Source of the DNA: Solwaraspora sp. WMMD792
GTDB taxonomy: Bacteria > Actinomycetota > Actinomycetes > Mycobacteriales > Micromonosporaceae
NCBI RefSeq assembly: GCF_029626105.1
Contig: NZ_JARUBH010000009.1
Location: 4,092,001-4,156,000 of the forward strand
Length of the DNA stretch: 64,000 nucleotides
Direction: 5' to 3'
Positions 9,622 to 17,476 of this stretch are shown piece after piece (position 1 is the first letter of the stretch; each line of letters starts with the position of its first letter). The notes beneath the pieces are model-generated. The model saw nothing but the letters and a program-made list of their open reading frames with translations. It was not told the DNA's origin and searched no databases. The position numbers and the translations under genes are program-made.

Positions 9622-10377
9622 ATGCCAGTCAGCTCGACGGAGAACACCAGCAGTGCCCTCGTCGACGCCACCGCGGCCAAGATCCGCGCCAAGATCATGT
9701 CCGGCGAGATCCCGATCGGTGCCCAACTGCGCCAGGCCGAGCTGGCCAAGCTGCTCGGAGTCAGCCGCACCCCGGTCCGGGAGGCGCTGCGGCAACTGCA
9801 GACCGGCGGGCTGATCGAGGTGGTGCCGCACCGTGGCGCGGTGGTCCGGGTCCCGGCGCCGTGGGAGGTCCGGGAAGCCTACGAGGTCCGTGCGGAGCTG
9901 GAGGCGCTGGCCTGCGAGCGGGCGGTCAGCCGGATCACCGACGACGTCCTGCACGAGTTGCGGGAGGCCAACTCGCTGCTGCGGCGTACCGAGCAGGCCG
10001 CCCGGGGCAGCATCCCGCAGCGACGGGTCGAGGACGACCCGGGGGTCGCCCGCGCCCGGGTGGCCCTGGCCGGCTCCACCAACGCCGCCAACGACCGGTT
10101 CCACACCCTCATCCACCAGGTGGCCGGCAACGACTGGCTGGCCAGGGTGATCAAGGAAATCAACGAGGCGTTCCCGCGTAACGTCTCGGCGCTGGTGCTG
10201 CAGGACAACCCGCGGCACCGCGACGACAACTTCCACGAACACGAACGGATCATCGCCGCGCTCACCGCGGAGGATGGCGAGCGCGCTCGGCGCGAGATGC
10301 AGGCCCATGTGATCAGCGCCGGTGAGCAGTTGGCTCGCTGGTACGAGCGGCGATCGGCGACGGTGTTCCGGGGTTGA
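9622..10377 (+). CDS. GntR-family (FadR/FCD) transcriptional regulator of the amine locus
   Basis: 251 aa from the ATG at 9622, with AGGGG 9 nt upstream. The N-terminal winged HTH includes LRQAELAKLLGVSRTPVREALRQLQTGGLIE-type sequence (about residues 35-70). The C-terminal FCD ligand-binding domain has NDRFHTLIHQVAGND and FHEHERIIAAL, which supply the usual metal-binding Asp/His residues. An upstream start at 9490 would read through the operator region and is rejected. The 3' end overlaps the convergent fusion gene by 65 bp. It most likely senses the substrate of the surrounding genes and binds the TTGGATCCAA sites. Confidence 0.9.
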   Translation: MPVSSTENTSSALVDATAAKIRAKIMSGEIPIGAQLRQAELAKLLGVSRTPVREALRQLQTGGLIEVVPHRGAVVRVPAPWEVREAYEVRAELEALACERAVSRITDDVLHELREANSLLRRTEQAARGSIPQRRVEDDPGVARARVALAGSTNAANDRFHTLIHQVAGNDWLARVIKEINEAFPRNVSALVLQDNPRHRDDNFHEHERIIAALTAEDGERARREMQAHVISAGEQLARWYERRSATVFRG

Positions 10378-12817
10378 CCCGGTCGGCGGCCCAGTCCCCG
10401 GGTGGCACCCCGTCGACCCCCATCGCCGCCGGAGCGAGAAACTCCAGGTCCGGCCGGGGCACCCCGGTCGCCAGGTCGGCCAGCGCGGCGCCGATCGCCG
10501 GCCCGAACTTGAACCCGTGCCCGGAGCAGGCCGCCGCGACCAGCGCCTGCGGGTGCGCCGGCAGCGCACCGACCGCGAACCGGTTGCCCGGTGCCATGGT
10601 GTAACGGCAGGCCAGCTCGGCGGTGACCGGGCCGTCGGCGGCCGGCAGGAACCGACGGGCGACGGAGAGCAGCTCGGCCCGCTCGGCGGCGGTCACCGGC
10701 CCGGGTGCCCGGCTCAGGTCGTCGACCGGCCCGTGGTCGAACCCCACCTTGACGGCGTCCGGACCGTGGGCCGGGATGCCGTAGAGCAGACCGACGCCGG
10801 GGACCTCGACCGAGAACGGGCCGAGCGCCGGTGGGGCCAGCAACGCCGGGGTCGACGAGCCGATGTGGATGTTGACGATCCGCACGGTGGTCAACCGGCC
10901 GACGAACTCCGGCACCAGGTCGGCGGTCCACGGTCCGGCGCAGATGACCAGCCGGTCGGCGAGAACGTCACCGGAGTCGGTGTGCACCCGGACCCCGGCA
11001 CCGTCCGGATGCCAACCGGTTACCCGGCAGCCGTCGCGGCGGTGCACCCCGGCGGCCCGGCCGAGCCCGGCCAGCGCGTCCATCGCGGCGGCGGCGTCGA
11101 TCACGCCGGCCGCCGGATCGTGTACGGCCACCATGTCGGCGCCGAGCACCAGCCCCGGCGCGATGCCAGCGGCCTGGTTGGCGTCGACCAGGACGCAGTC
11201 CGGCCCGCGCAGGGTGCTGCTGGTCCGGACCGGTCGCGCGTACAGGCCGCCGACGGTGCTGACCAACCGGCGGCCAGCGGCCTGCTCCAGCTGGCGCCAA
11301 CCGGTGTACGCGCGGTCCACCAGGTCGTCCCAGACCGGCGACGGGTAGGCGCGGCGAATCATCCGGGTCCGTCCGTGTGACGATCCTTCGGTGTGCCCGG
11401 CCGGCAGCCGGTCGAGCTGGATCACCCGGACGCCGCGCGCGGCGAGTGCCCAGGCAGCGCTGCGACCGTGGACGCCGGCACCGACGACGATCACCTCGGC
11501 TCGGCGTTCGGCACCGGTCAGCAACGTGGGAGCCGGGGTCGGCACGGCCGGTGGGGTCGGCACGCCGGTGGCCGTCGGACGGGCCAGTCGGGCGAGCAGC
11601 GCGTCCACCTCGGTGTCGTCGTTGTAGACGTGTACGGAGGCGCGGACCACCGCCGGGAGACCGCGTCGGCCCAGGTCCCACTGGCCGTGGCTGGCCGGCA
11701 CGGCGACCAGGTGCAGACCGGCGGCGCGCAACGTGCGTACCGTGGTGGTCGGTTCCTCGCCGTCGCGGACGAAGGTGACGATGCCGCCGCCGGCCGCCGG
11801 CGGGTCGACCACGGTCACTCCGGGCAGCTCGGCCAGCCCGGCCCGCAACCGGGCGGCCAGGCCGCTGACGTACGCCGAGATGGCGTCGACGCCGAGGGCG
11901 AGCGCCTCGGTAAGCGCGGCGCCCAGGCCGAGCCGCAGCGCGTGCGACGCCTCCCAGGTCTCGTACCGTCGGGCGCCGGGCAGCAGGTCGTACTCCTCGT
12001 CGCCGGTCCACCGGGCACCACGCACGTCCGGGGTCAATGGGCGGGCGCGTTCACGCAGCGCCGGGTCGAGGTAGAGCAGCCCGGTGCCACGCGGTCCACG
12101 CAGGAACTTGCGGCCGGTGGCGACCAGGATGTCGGCGCGCATCGCGCCGACGTCGACGGGCAGTTGGCCGACCGACTGGGTGGCGTCGACCAGCAACGGC
12201 ACGCCGGCCGCGGCGACCCGGGCGCCGATCTGCGCGACCGGTTCGATCAGCGCCGACGAGGTCGGTACGTGGGCGACGGTGACCAGCGCGGCCGGCTGCC
12301 GCAGTGCCTGCTCCAACTGGTCCAGGTCGACGCCGCCCGAGCCGTCGGTGGGCAGCACCTCGACGCTGATGCCCCGGGTGCGGCGCAGCTCGAGCAGGTG
12401 CAGTGCGGAGCTGACGTAGCTGGAGGCGGAGGCGAGGATCCGGTCGCCGGGGCCGAGACGCAGCGCGTCGATCGCCCGGTGCCACGCGACGGTGGCGCTC
12501 TCCACCAGGGCCACGTCCTCCCCGGTCGCGCCGATCAGCCGGCCGGCCAGGTGGTACACGTCGGCGGTCCGCTCGGCTGCGGCCTCGGCCGCCTCGTAGC
12601 CGCCGAGCCGCGATTCGAGCCGCAGGTGGTCGATGACCGTGTCGAGGACGGCGAGGCTGGGCAGTGCGGCGCCGGCGGCGTTGAGGTGGTGGGCCAGGGT
12701 CGCGCCGGGAGTGGCGGCCCGCAGCGCCGCCGGGTCCAGGGGCACGGGCGCCGGGTCGGCGGGCTCCGCGCCCACCGGCTCGTTCTGGGATGCAGAGTCT
12801 GTCAAGGTGGATCCCAT
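10313..12817 (-). CDS. Fused class V aminotransferase-like / sarcosine-oxidase-like FAD enzyme
   Basis: 834 aa from the ATG at 12817. Residues to about 410 form a class V PLP domain (EgtE/isopenicillin-epimerase-like) with HLNAAGAALPS, GGYEAAEA, VDATQSVGQ and the PLP-lysine loop ATGRKFLRGPRGTG (Lys near 237). A Pro-rich linker (about 412-432) leads to a SolA/MSOX-like flavoprotein with GAGVHG (444-449), HTEGSSHGRTRMIR and CSGHGFKF, whose Cys is the covalent FAD site of sarcosine oxidases. A GTG at 12871 is an alternative start, but it lies inside a 14-bp inverted repeat and lacks a ribosome-binding site. The protein probably works on an N-alkyl or amino-acid intermediate. The reaction is not assignable from sequence. 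Confidence 0.88.
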   Translation of the reverse strand: MGSTLTDSASQNEPVGAEPADPAPVPLDPAALRAATPGATLAHHLNAAGAALPSLAVLDTVIDHLRLESRLGGYEAAEAAAERTADVYHLAGRLIGATGEDVALVESATVAWHRAIDALRLGPGDRILASASSYVSSALHLLELRRTRGISVEVLPTDGSGGVDLDQLEQALRQPAALVTVAHVPTSSALIEPVAQIGARVAAAGVPLLVDATQSVGQLPVDVGAMRADILVATGRKFLRGPRGTGLLYLDPALRERARPLTPDVRGARWTGDEEYDLLPGARRYETWEASHALRLGLGAALTEALALGVDAISAYVSGLAARLRAGLAELPGVTVVDPPAAGGGIVTFVRDGEEPTTTVRTLRAAGLHLVAVPASHGQWDLGRRGLPAVVRASVHVYNDDTEVDALLARLARPTATGVPTPPAVPTPAPTLLTGAERRAEVIVVGAGVHGRSAAWALAARGVRVIQLDRLPAGHTEGSSHGRTRMIRRAYPSPVWDDLVDRAYTGWRQLEQAAGRRLVSTVGGLYARPVRTSSTLRGPDCVLVDANQAAGIAPGLVLGADMVAVHDPAAGVIDAAAAMDALAGLGRAAGVHRRDGCRVTGWHPDGAGVRVHTDSGDVLADRLVICAGPWTADLVPEFVGRLTTVRIVNIHIGSSTPALLAPPALGPFSVEVPGVGLLYGIPAHGPDAVKVGFDHGPVDDLSRAPGPVTAAERAELLSVARRFLPAADGPVTAELACRYTMAPGNRFAVGALPAHPQALVAAACSGHGFKFGPAIGAALADLATGVPRPDLEFLAPAAMGVDGVPPGDWAADRVNPGTPSPIAARTSEPTAHRR

Positions 12818-12830
12818 CGGTGATCGGGGC

Positions 12831-12872
12831 GGTGCCCGGTCCGGCGAGGTGCCACCGACCGGACCGGGCACC
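12831..12872 (-). terminator. 14-bp perfect hairpin between aldehyde dehydrogenase and fusion gene
   Basis: GGTGCCCGGTCCGG (12831-12844) pairs perfectly with 12859-12872 across a 14-nt loop. There is no U-tract. It starts 6 nt past the aldehyde dehydrogenase stop. It may act as a partial terminator or an mRNA stabiliser that lowers expression of the fusion gene. Confidence 0.5.
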
Positions 12873-12877
12873 GCCGG

Positions 12878-14332
12878 TCAAAGCGCGACGACGACGCCCT
12901 TGCGCTCGCAGTACGAATGCAGGGCGTCGTCGCCCAGGTCCCGGCCCAGACCGGAGTCCCCGACCCCGCCGAAGGACAGCGCCGGGTCGAAAATGTTGTA
13001 CGTGTTCACCCAGACCGTGCCGACCCGCAGCGCGGCGGCCATCCGGTGGGCCCGGGACAGGTCCCGGGTCCATACCCCGGCGGCCAGCCCGTACGACGTG
13101 TCGTTGCCGATCGCGACCGCCTCGTCCTCGTCGTCGAAAGCGATCACCCCGGTCACCGGCCCGAAGATCTCCTCCCGGGCGATGACCATGTCGTTGCGCA
13201 CCCCGGTGAACAGGGTCGGCTCGACGAAGTAGCCCGGCCGGGCCGGCACCCCGCCGCCGACCGCGACCGTGGCCCCCTCCCGGATGCCGGTCTCGATGTA
13301 CGACAGCACCTGCTGGCGCTGCTCCTCGGAGACCAGCGGGCCGACGGTCACCCCGCCGTCCAGTCCGTTGCCGACCGGCACCCGGCGGGTCGCCGCGGCC
13401 AGCCGCTCGGTCATCTCGTCCAGGATCGACCGCTGCACCAGCAGCCGGCTGCCGGCGGTGCACATCTGCCCGGAGTGGCCGAACGACGCCCGCATCGCGG
13501 TCAGCACCGCGGCGTCCAGGTCGGCGTCGGCGAAGACGATGTTCGGGCTCTTGCCGCCCAGCTCCAGGGTGAGCCGTTTCGTCGTCGGCGCCGCCCCGGC
13601 CATCACCAGCCGACCCACCTCGGTCGAACCGGTGAACGACACCTTCGCCACGCCCGGGTGGGCGACCAGCGCCGCGCCGACCTCGCCGTCGCCGGTGAGC
13701 ACGTTGAACACCCCCGGCGGTACGCCGGCCTCGGCGGCCAGGGCGGCCACCCGCAACATGGTCAGCGGGGTCTGTTCGGCCGGCTTGACCACCACCGGGC
13801 AGCCGGCGGCCAACGCCGGGGCGATCTTGAAGCAGCCGGTCATGATCGGGAAGTTCCACGGCAGGATCAGCGCTGCCACGCCGACCGGTTCCAGGACCGT
13901 GTAGACGTGGTGGCTGCCGCCGTCGATCGGCACCACGGTGCCGGTCAGCCGGCTGGTCGCCCCGGCGAAGTGCCGGAACGCCCGGGCCGCCGCGCCGGTG
14001 TCGGCCCGGGAGCGTTCGATCGGCTTACCGTTGTCCCGGGTCTCCAGCACCGCCAACTCTTCGAGGTGCGCCTCGATCAGGTCGGCGAGCCGGTGCAGCA
14101 CCCGGGTGCGCTCCAGCGGGGCCAGCCCGCTCCACCGGCGGTCGGCGTACGCCCGGGTGGCGGCGGCCACCGCCGCGTCCACATCGTCGGCGGTGGCCTG
14201 GGCGACCCGGCTGATCACCGCACCGGTGGACGGGTCACGCACCTCGATCAGCGCGCGCCCGCCCGGGGCGATCCACTCGCCGTCGACGTGGAACGGCTCC
14301 AGGTCGGCCAGTGGGGCGACAGACGACGTCAT
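12878..14332 (-). CDS. NAD(P)-dependent aldehyde dehydrogenase
   Basis: 484 aa, standard ALDH length. It oxidises an aldehyde to the acid. Visible motifs are ILPWNFPIMTG (cofactor region), KPAEQTPL, FTGSTEVG, LELGGKSPNIVF with the general-base Glu, GQMCTAGSR with the nucleophilic Cys, and EEIFGPV. It has an ATG start with GGGAG upstream. It lies 12 nt downstream of the glutamine-synthetase-like gene in the Rieske operon and resembles betaine/gamma-aminobutyraldehyde-type ALDHs. It is the natural next step after the amine oxidase. Confidence 0.94.
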   Translation of the reverse strand: MTSSVAPLADLEPFHVDGEWIAPGGRALIEVRDPSTGAVISRVAQATADDVDAAVAAATRAYADRRWSGLAPLERTRVLHRLADLIEAHLEELAVLETRDNGKPIERSRADTGAAARAFRHFAGATSRLTGTVVPIDGGSHHVYTVLEPVGVAALILPWNFPIMTGCFKIAPALAAGCPVVVKPAEQTPLTMLRVAALAAEAGVPPGVFNVLTGDGEVGAALVAHPGVAKVSFTGSTEVGRLVMAGAAPTTKRLTLELGGKSPNIVFADADLDAAVLTAMRASFGHSGQMCTAGSRLLVQRSILDEMTERLAAATRRVPVGNGLDGGVTVGPLVSEEQRQQVLSYIETGIREGATVAVGGGVPARPGYFVEPTLFTGVRNDMVIAREEIFGPVTGVIAFDDEDEAVAIGNDTSYGLAAGVWTRDLSRAHRMAAALRVGTVWVNTYNIFDPALSFGGVGDSGLGRDLGDDALHSYCERKGVVVAL

Positions 14333-14344
14333 CGGGCGACTCCC

Positions 14345-15877
14345 TCAGATCAGGTCGAAGTACTCGCGCTGCTCCCAGTCGGAGACGTGCGCGAGGTAGC
14401 GGGCGAACTCGCGGCGCTTGAGCGTCGCGTACCAGGAGATCACCGGGGCGCCGAGCGCGGCGGCGAACGCCGGATCGGCCTCCAGCGCGGTCAGTGCCTC
14501 GGCCAGCGAGGCCGGCAGCCGGGGCGCGTCGGCGGCGTACGGGTCCTGCACCGCCGGTGGCGGGGCGAGCCGCCGGTCGATCCCGTCCAGGCCGCTGACC
14601 AGCTGCGACGCGATGTAGAGATACGGGTTGGCGGCGGGCTCGCCGCACCGGTTCTCCAGCCGTACGCCGGTGTCGGAGCCGGCGCCGACGGCCCGGACCA
14701 TGGCCCCTTTGTTGTCGACCCCCCAGGCCACCCGGTCCGGGGCGAGCGAGAACGGCAGGTAGCGCTTGTAGCCGTTGACCGTCGGGGTGGCGAAGGCGGC
14801 GGCCGCGCCGGCATGCTCCAGCAGACCGGCGAGGTAGTGCCCGGCGACCGGGGAGAGCGCCTCTCCCGGCATGGTCGGGTCGAACGCCGCCGCGCCGGTG
14901 GCCAGCTCGCGCAGCGACTGGTGCAGGTGCCAGCCGGTGGACGCGGTCTGGGCACCGGCCGGGCGGGACATGAACGTGGCGTGGTAGCCGTGCCGGCGGC
15001 AGAGCTGGCGGATCGCCGAGCGGGCCAGCAGCACCTGGTCGGCGGCGACCGCAGCGTCCCCGGCGGTCATGGTGATCTCGAACTGGCTCGGGCCGAACTC
15101 CAGCTCCAGGGAACGCAGCGGCAGGTCGAGCCGGGTCAGCCCGTGGTGCAGCAGTTGTACGACCTCGTCGGCGCGGTCCAGCCCGTCCTCGTGCAGCAGC
15201 TGCGCGCCCCGGCTCAGCGGCCGGGTGCCGCTGGCCTGGCCAGGCGCGCCGGGCCGGCCCACCTGGTCGTCGTCGAGCCCGCCGTCGGTGGGACCGTCGG
15301 TGGCGAAGACGTGGAACTCCAGCTCGGCGCCGACGGTCATCGCGTACCCGGCGGCGGCCAGCCGGTCGAGCTGCGCGCGCAGCAGGCCACGGGTGCAGAA
15401 CGGCACCGCGGCACCGTCGGGAAACCGCAGGTCGCACAGCACCCAGCCGGTCCGTGGCGCCCACGGCAGCACCCGGAACGTGGTCGGGTCGGGCACCAGC
15501 ACGATGTCCCCGGCGCCGGCGAACCCGGCCACCCCGACGCCGGTGTCGGCGGCGAAGACCGGGAAGACCGACGCGCCGGACGGGTCTTTGAGCAGCAGCG
15601 ACGACGGCGCGGTCACCCCGGACCGCAGTGCCGTGGCGGCCGCTTCGCGGGTCAACGTCTTGCCGCGCAGCACGCCGTGCTGGTCGGCGAAGGAGAACCG
15701 GATCAGCTCGATGCCGAGCTCGTCGACGACCCGGCGCAGCTGGCCGGCGGCGGCGTATTGGGCGTCGGTCCACAGTTGGTGGCGGTCGATGAAGCCGCCC
15801 CGGTCGGCGGCGAGCATCGGCACGGCGCGGCGGCCGTCTCCACCGTCGGCGACGGGCCGTTCGTCGAGGCTACGCAT
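14345..15877 (-). CDS. Glutamine-synthetase-family ligase (gamma-glutamylamine synthetase-like)
   Basis: 510 aa, longer than GlnA I (about 470). It has the GS N-terminal beta-grasp segment (RFSFADQHGVLRGKTL), the metal-site region VGAELEFHVFAT, LELEFGPSQFEI, HATFMSRPAGAQTASTGWHLHQS, and NGYKRY with ENRCGEPAANPYLY in the ATP/glutamate region. The divergence resembles GlnA3/PuuA/IpuC-type enzymes, which gamma-glutamylate amines, rather than ammonia-assimilating GlnA. It overlaps the Rieske gene by 8 bp. In this setting it probably conjugates glutamate to the amine substrate or product. Confidence 0.9.
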   Translation of the reverse strand: MRSLDERPVADGGDGRRAVPMLAADRGGFIDRHQLWTDAQYAAAGQLRRVVDELGIELIRFSFADQHGVLRGKTLTREAAATALRSGVTAPSSLLLKDPSGASVFPVFAADTGVGVAGFAGAGDIVLVPDPTTFRVLPWAPRTGWVLCDLRFPDGAAVPFCTRGLLRAQLDRLAAAGYAMTVGAELEFHVFATDGPTDGGLDDDQVGRPGAPGQASGTRPLSRGAQLLHEDGLDRADEVVQLLHHGLTRLDLPLRSLELEFGPSQFEITMTAGDAAVAADQVLLARSAIRQLCRRHGYHATFMSRPAGAQTASTGWHLHQSLRELATGAAAFDPTMPGEALSPVAGHYLAGLLEHAGAAAAFATPTVNGYKRYLPFSLAPDRVAWGVDNKGAMVRAVGAGSDTGVRLENRCGEPAANPYLYIASQLVSGLDGIDRRLAPPPAVQDPYAADAPRLPASLAEALTALEADPAFAAALGAPVISWYATLKRREFARYLAHVSDWEQREYFDLI

Positions 15878-17231
15878 CGCCGGCCGCCGACCGTGCCGGA
15901 CCGTCGACCGCCGACCGCGCCGGGGCGCCGGCCCACGGTGAGCCGGCCCGCCGCTGCGCCTCGCGCTCGCGCCAGGTCTGTTCCCAGCCGTCGGTCGGGG
16001 CGACGGTGTCGACGGCGAGTGGGCCGGTCAGCTCGGCGGCGGCGGCCTCGTCGGCGGGGCGGGCCGGGACCGGGTTGCCGGCCTCGAAGGCGTCGATGGC
16101 GCGCAGCAGCAGCCGGCGGTTGGCGGTGACCGCCCGGTCGGAGACGCCGAGCCGCTCCACGGTGCGGTCCTGGATCGGGCCCATGCTCTCCACCGCCCAC
16201 TGGTCGTGGACGTTGATGTCCAGGCCCATCCCGGTGTAGGTCAGGTCCCGCTGCTCGGCCGGGTCGAAGCCCCAGTTGTTGGCCCGGTTGCGCAGCGGCC
16301 GGTAGTCCGGCAGGGAGACCTCGTCGAGCCGCTGGGCGAGCAGGGTCTGCTTGTCGGTCGGCTCGGCGAAGTCGTAGAAGATCATGTACCAGTAGTGGTG
16401 GTAGTCGTCGATCGGCACGTGCCACTGGCAGAAGACCTTGTCGTTGCCGAACGGGACCACGAACGCGTTGGGGAAGACCAGGTTCGTGATGCGTACGTGC
16501 CGGATCTCGTCGGTGAGCTGGCGCAGCGCGTACACCCGCAGGCCGTACTCGGCCTGCTCGACCTCGATATCCGGCCGGTAGGCGTCGCCGACCAGCTTGG
16601 ACAGCTTCTGCCCGGTGCCGGCGACCTCCTCGCTGAACTGCTGGCCGTAGACGTCGCGCGGATCCTCGTCGATGAACCGGTGCAGGAACGAGACGTGGCT
16701 GGGGTCGATGCCGCCCTCGACGCCCTGCAGCCAGTTGCACTCCCACAGCCCTTTGAAGGCGAAGGTGTACTCGTCGGGGGCCTGGAAGCAGTCGTAGTGC
16801 GGCATCGGCGGCGGGTCGCCCTCGCCGAGGTAGGCGAAGATGATCCCGTTGCGCTCGACGCACGGGTAGCTGGGGATGCGCACCTTGCTGGCGAAGGTGC
16901 TGTGCGGTGGCTCGGCCGGCTGCTCCAGGCAGCGCCCGTCCGGCCCGTACAGCCAACCGTGGTAGAGGCAGCGCAGCCCGCCGTCCTCGTGCCGGCCGTA
17001 CGCCAGGTCGACGCCCCGGTGCGCACAGAACCGCCCGACCAGCGCCCAGCCGCCGTCGGCCTGCTTGAACAGCACCAGGTCCTCGCCGAGCAGGCGGACC
17101 GGTTTGACCGGCCGCTGCGGGTCCAGCTCCGACACCAGTGCCGCCGGCTGCCAGTACGCGCGCATCAGCCGGCCGAGCGGCGTACCCGGCCCGGAGCGGG
17201 TGATCCGCTCGTTCTCCTCGCGCCGCAGCAT
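15870..17231 (-). CDS. Rieske non-heme iron oxygenase, alpha subunit (phthalate 4,5-dioxygenase-like)
   Basis: 453 aa. The Rieske [2Fe-2S] ligands are C69-x-H71 (CAHRG) and C88-x2-H91 (CLYHGW). The catalytic iron site is EGGIDPSHVSFLH, with His179 and His184 preceded by the bridging Asp176. The WECNWLQGVEGG stretch is characteristic of the single-component-alpha phthalate family, which includes ring hydroxylases and N/O-demethylases. It has an ATG start with GGGAGGGG upstream. No reductase or ferredoxin gene is in the window. It is first gene of the operon that continues through GS-like, ALDH and fusion genes. The operator-like palindrome at 17269 lies 37 nt upstream. Confidence 0.93.
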   Translation of the reverse strand: MLRREENERITRSGPGTPLGRLMRAYWQPAALVSELDPQRPVKPVRLLGEDLVLFKQADGGWALVGRFCAHRGVDLAYGRHEDGGLRCLYHGWLYGPDGRCLEQPAEPPHSTFASKVRIPSYPCVERNGIIFAYLGEGDPPPMPHYDCFQAPDEYTFAFKGLWECNWLQGVEGGIDPSHVSFLHRFIDEDPRDVYGQQFSEEVAGTGQKLSKLVGDAYRPDIEVEQAEYGLRVYALRQLTDEIRHVRITNLVFPNAFVVPFGNDKVFCQWHVPIDDYHHYWYMIFYDFAEPTDKQTLLAQRLDEVSLPDYRPLRNRANNWGFDPAEQRDLTYTGMGLDINVHDQWAVESMGPIQDRTVERLGVSDRAVTANRRLLLRAIDAFEAGNPVPARPADEAAAAELTGPLAVDTVAPTDGWEQTWREREAQRRAGSPWAGAPARSAVDGPARSAAGDA

Positions 17232-17476
17232 GGCACCCCTCCCAGCTAGGCATCCGATCCATCAAGCATTGGATCCAATCCTGGCACAGATGTCGGCAGA
17301 GCGATAGATGCAGCATCCCGGTTTCCACCGATGATCAGCGCATCCGCCCCGTCGTACCGCGAGGTCACTCACGCCGGCGGCGACCGCCGCTCCGGCGTGC
17401 GGGACGCCCGACGCCTCGGCCAGCATCGAGCGCAGTACCTACGCACCACAGCGCACCATGTGCTACCGCAGGATCC
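17232..17476. promoter_or_regulatory. Upstream region of the Rieske operon
   Basis: 245 bp between the Rieske start and the 3' end of the STAND NTPase gene (same strand). It contains the TTGGATCCAA palindrome. I see no other gene or strong hairpin. The promoter of the whole catabolic operon must lie here. Confidence 0.5.
17269..17278. promoter_or_regulatory. Palindromic operator candidate TTGGATCCAA upstream of the Rieske operon
   Basis: Third copy of the decamer, here extended to a perfect 12-bp palindrome ATTGGATCCAAT (17268-17279). It is 37 nt before the ATG of the Rieske gene. Confidence 0.6.

Noticed and set aside
12917-16129. Very long plus-strand open frame (about 1070 codons)
   Set aside because: It is the antisense shadow of the ALDH, GS-like and Rieske genes. 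Its product is Arg/Gly/Pro-rich low complexity without motifs, as expected for the opposite strand of GC-rich coding DNA.
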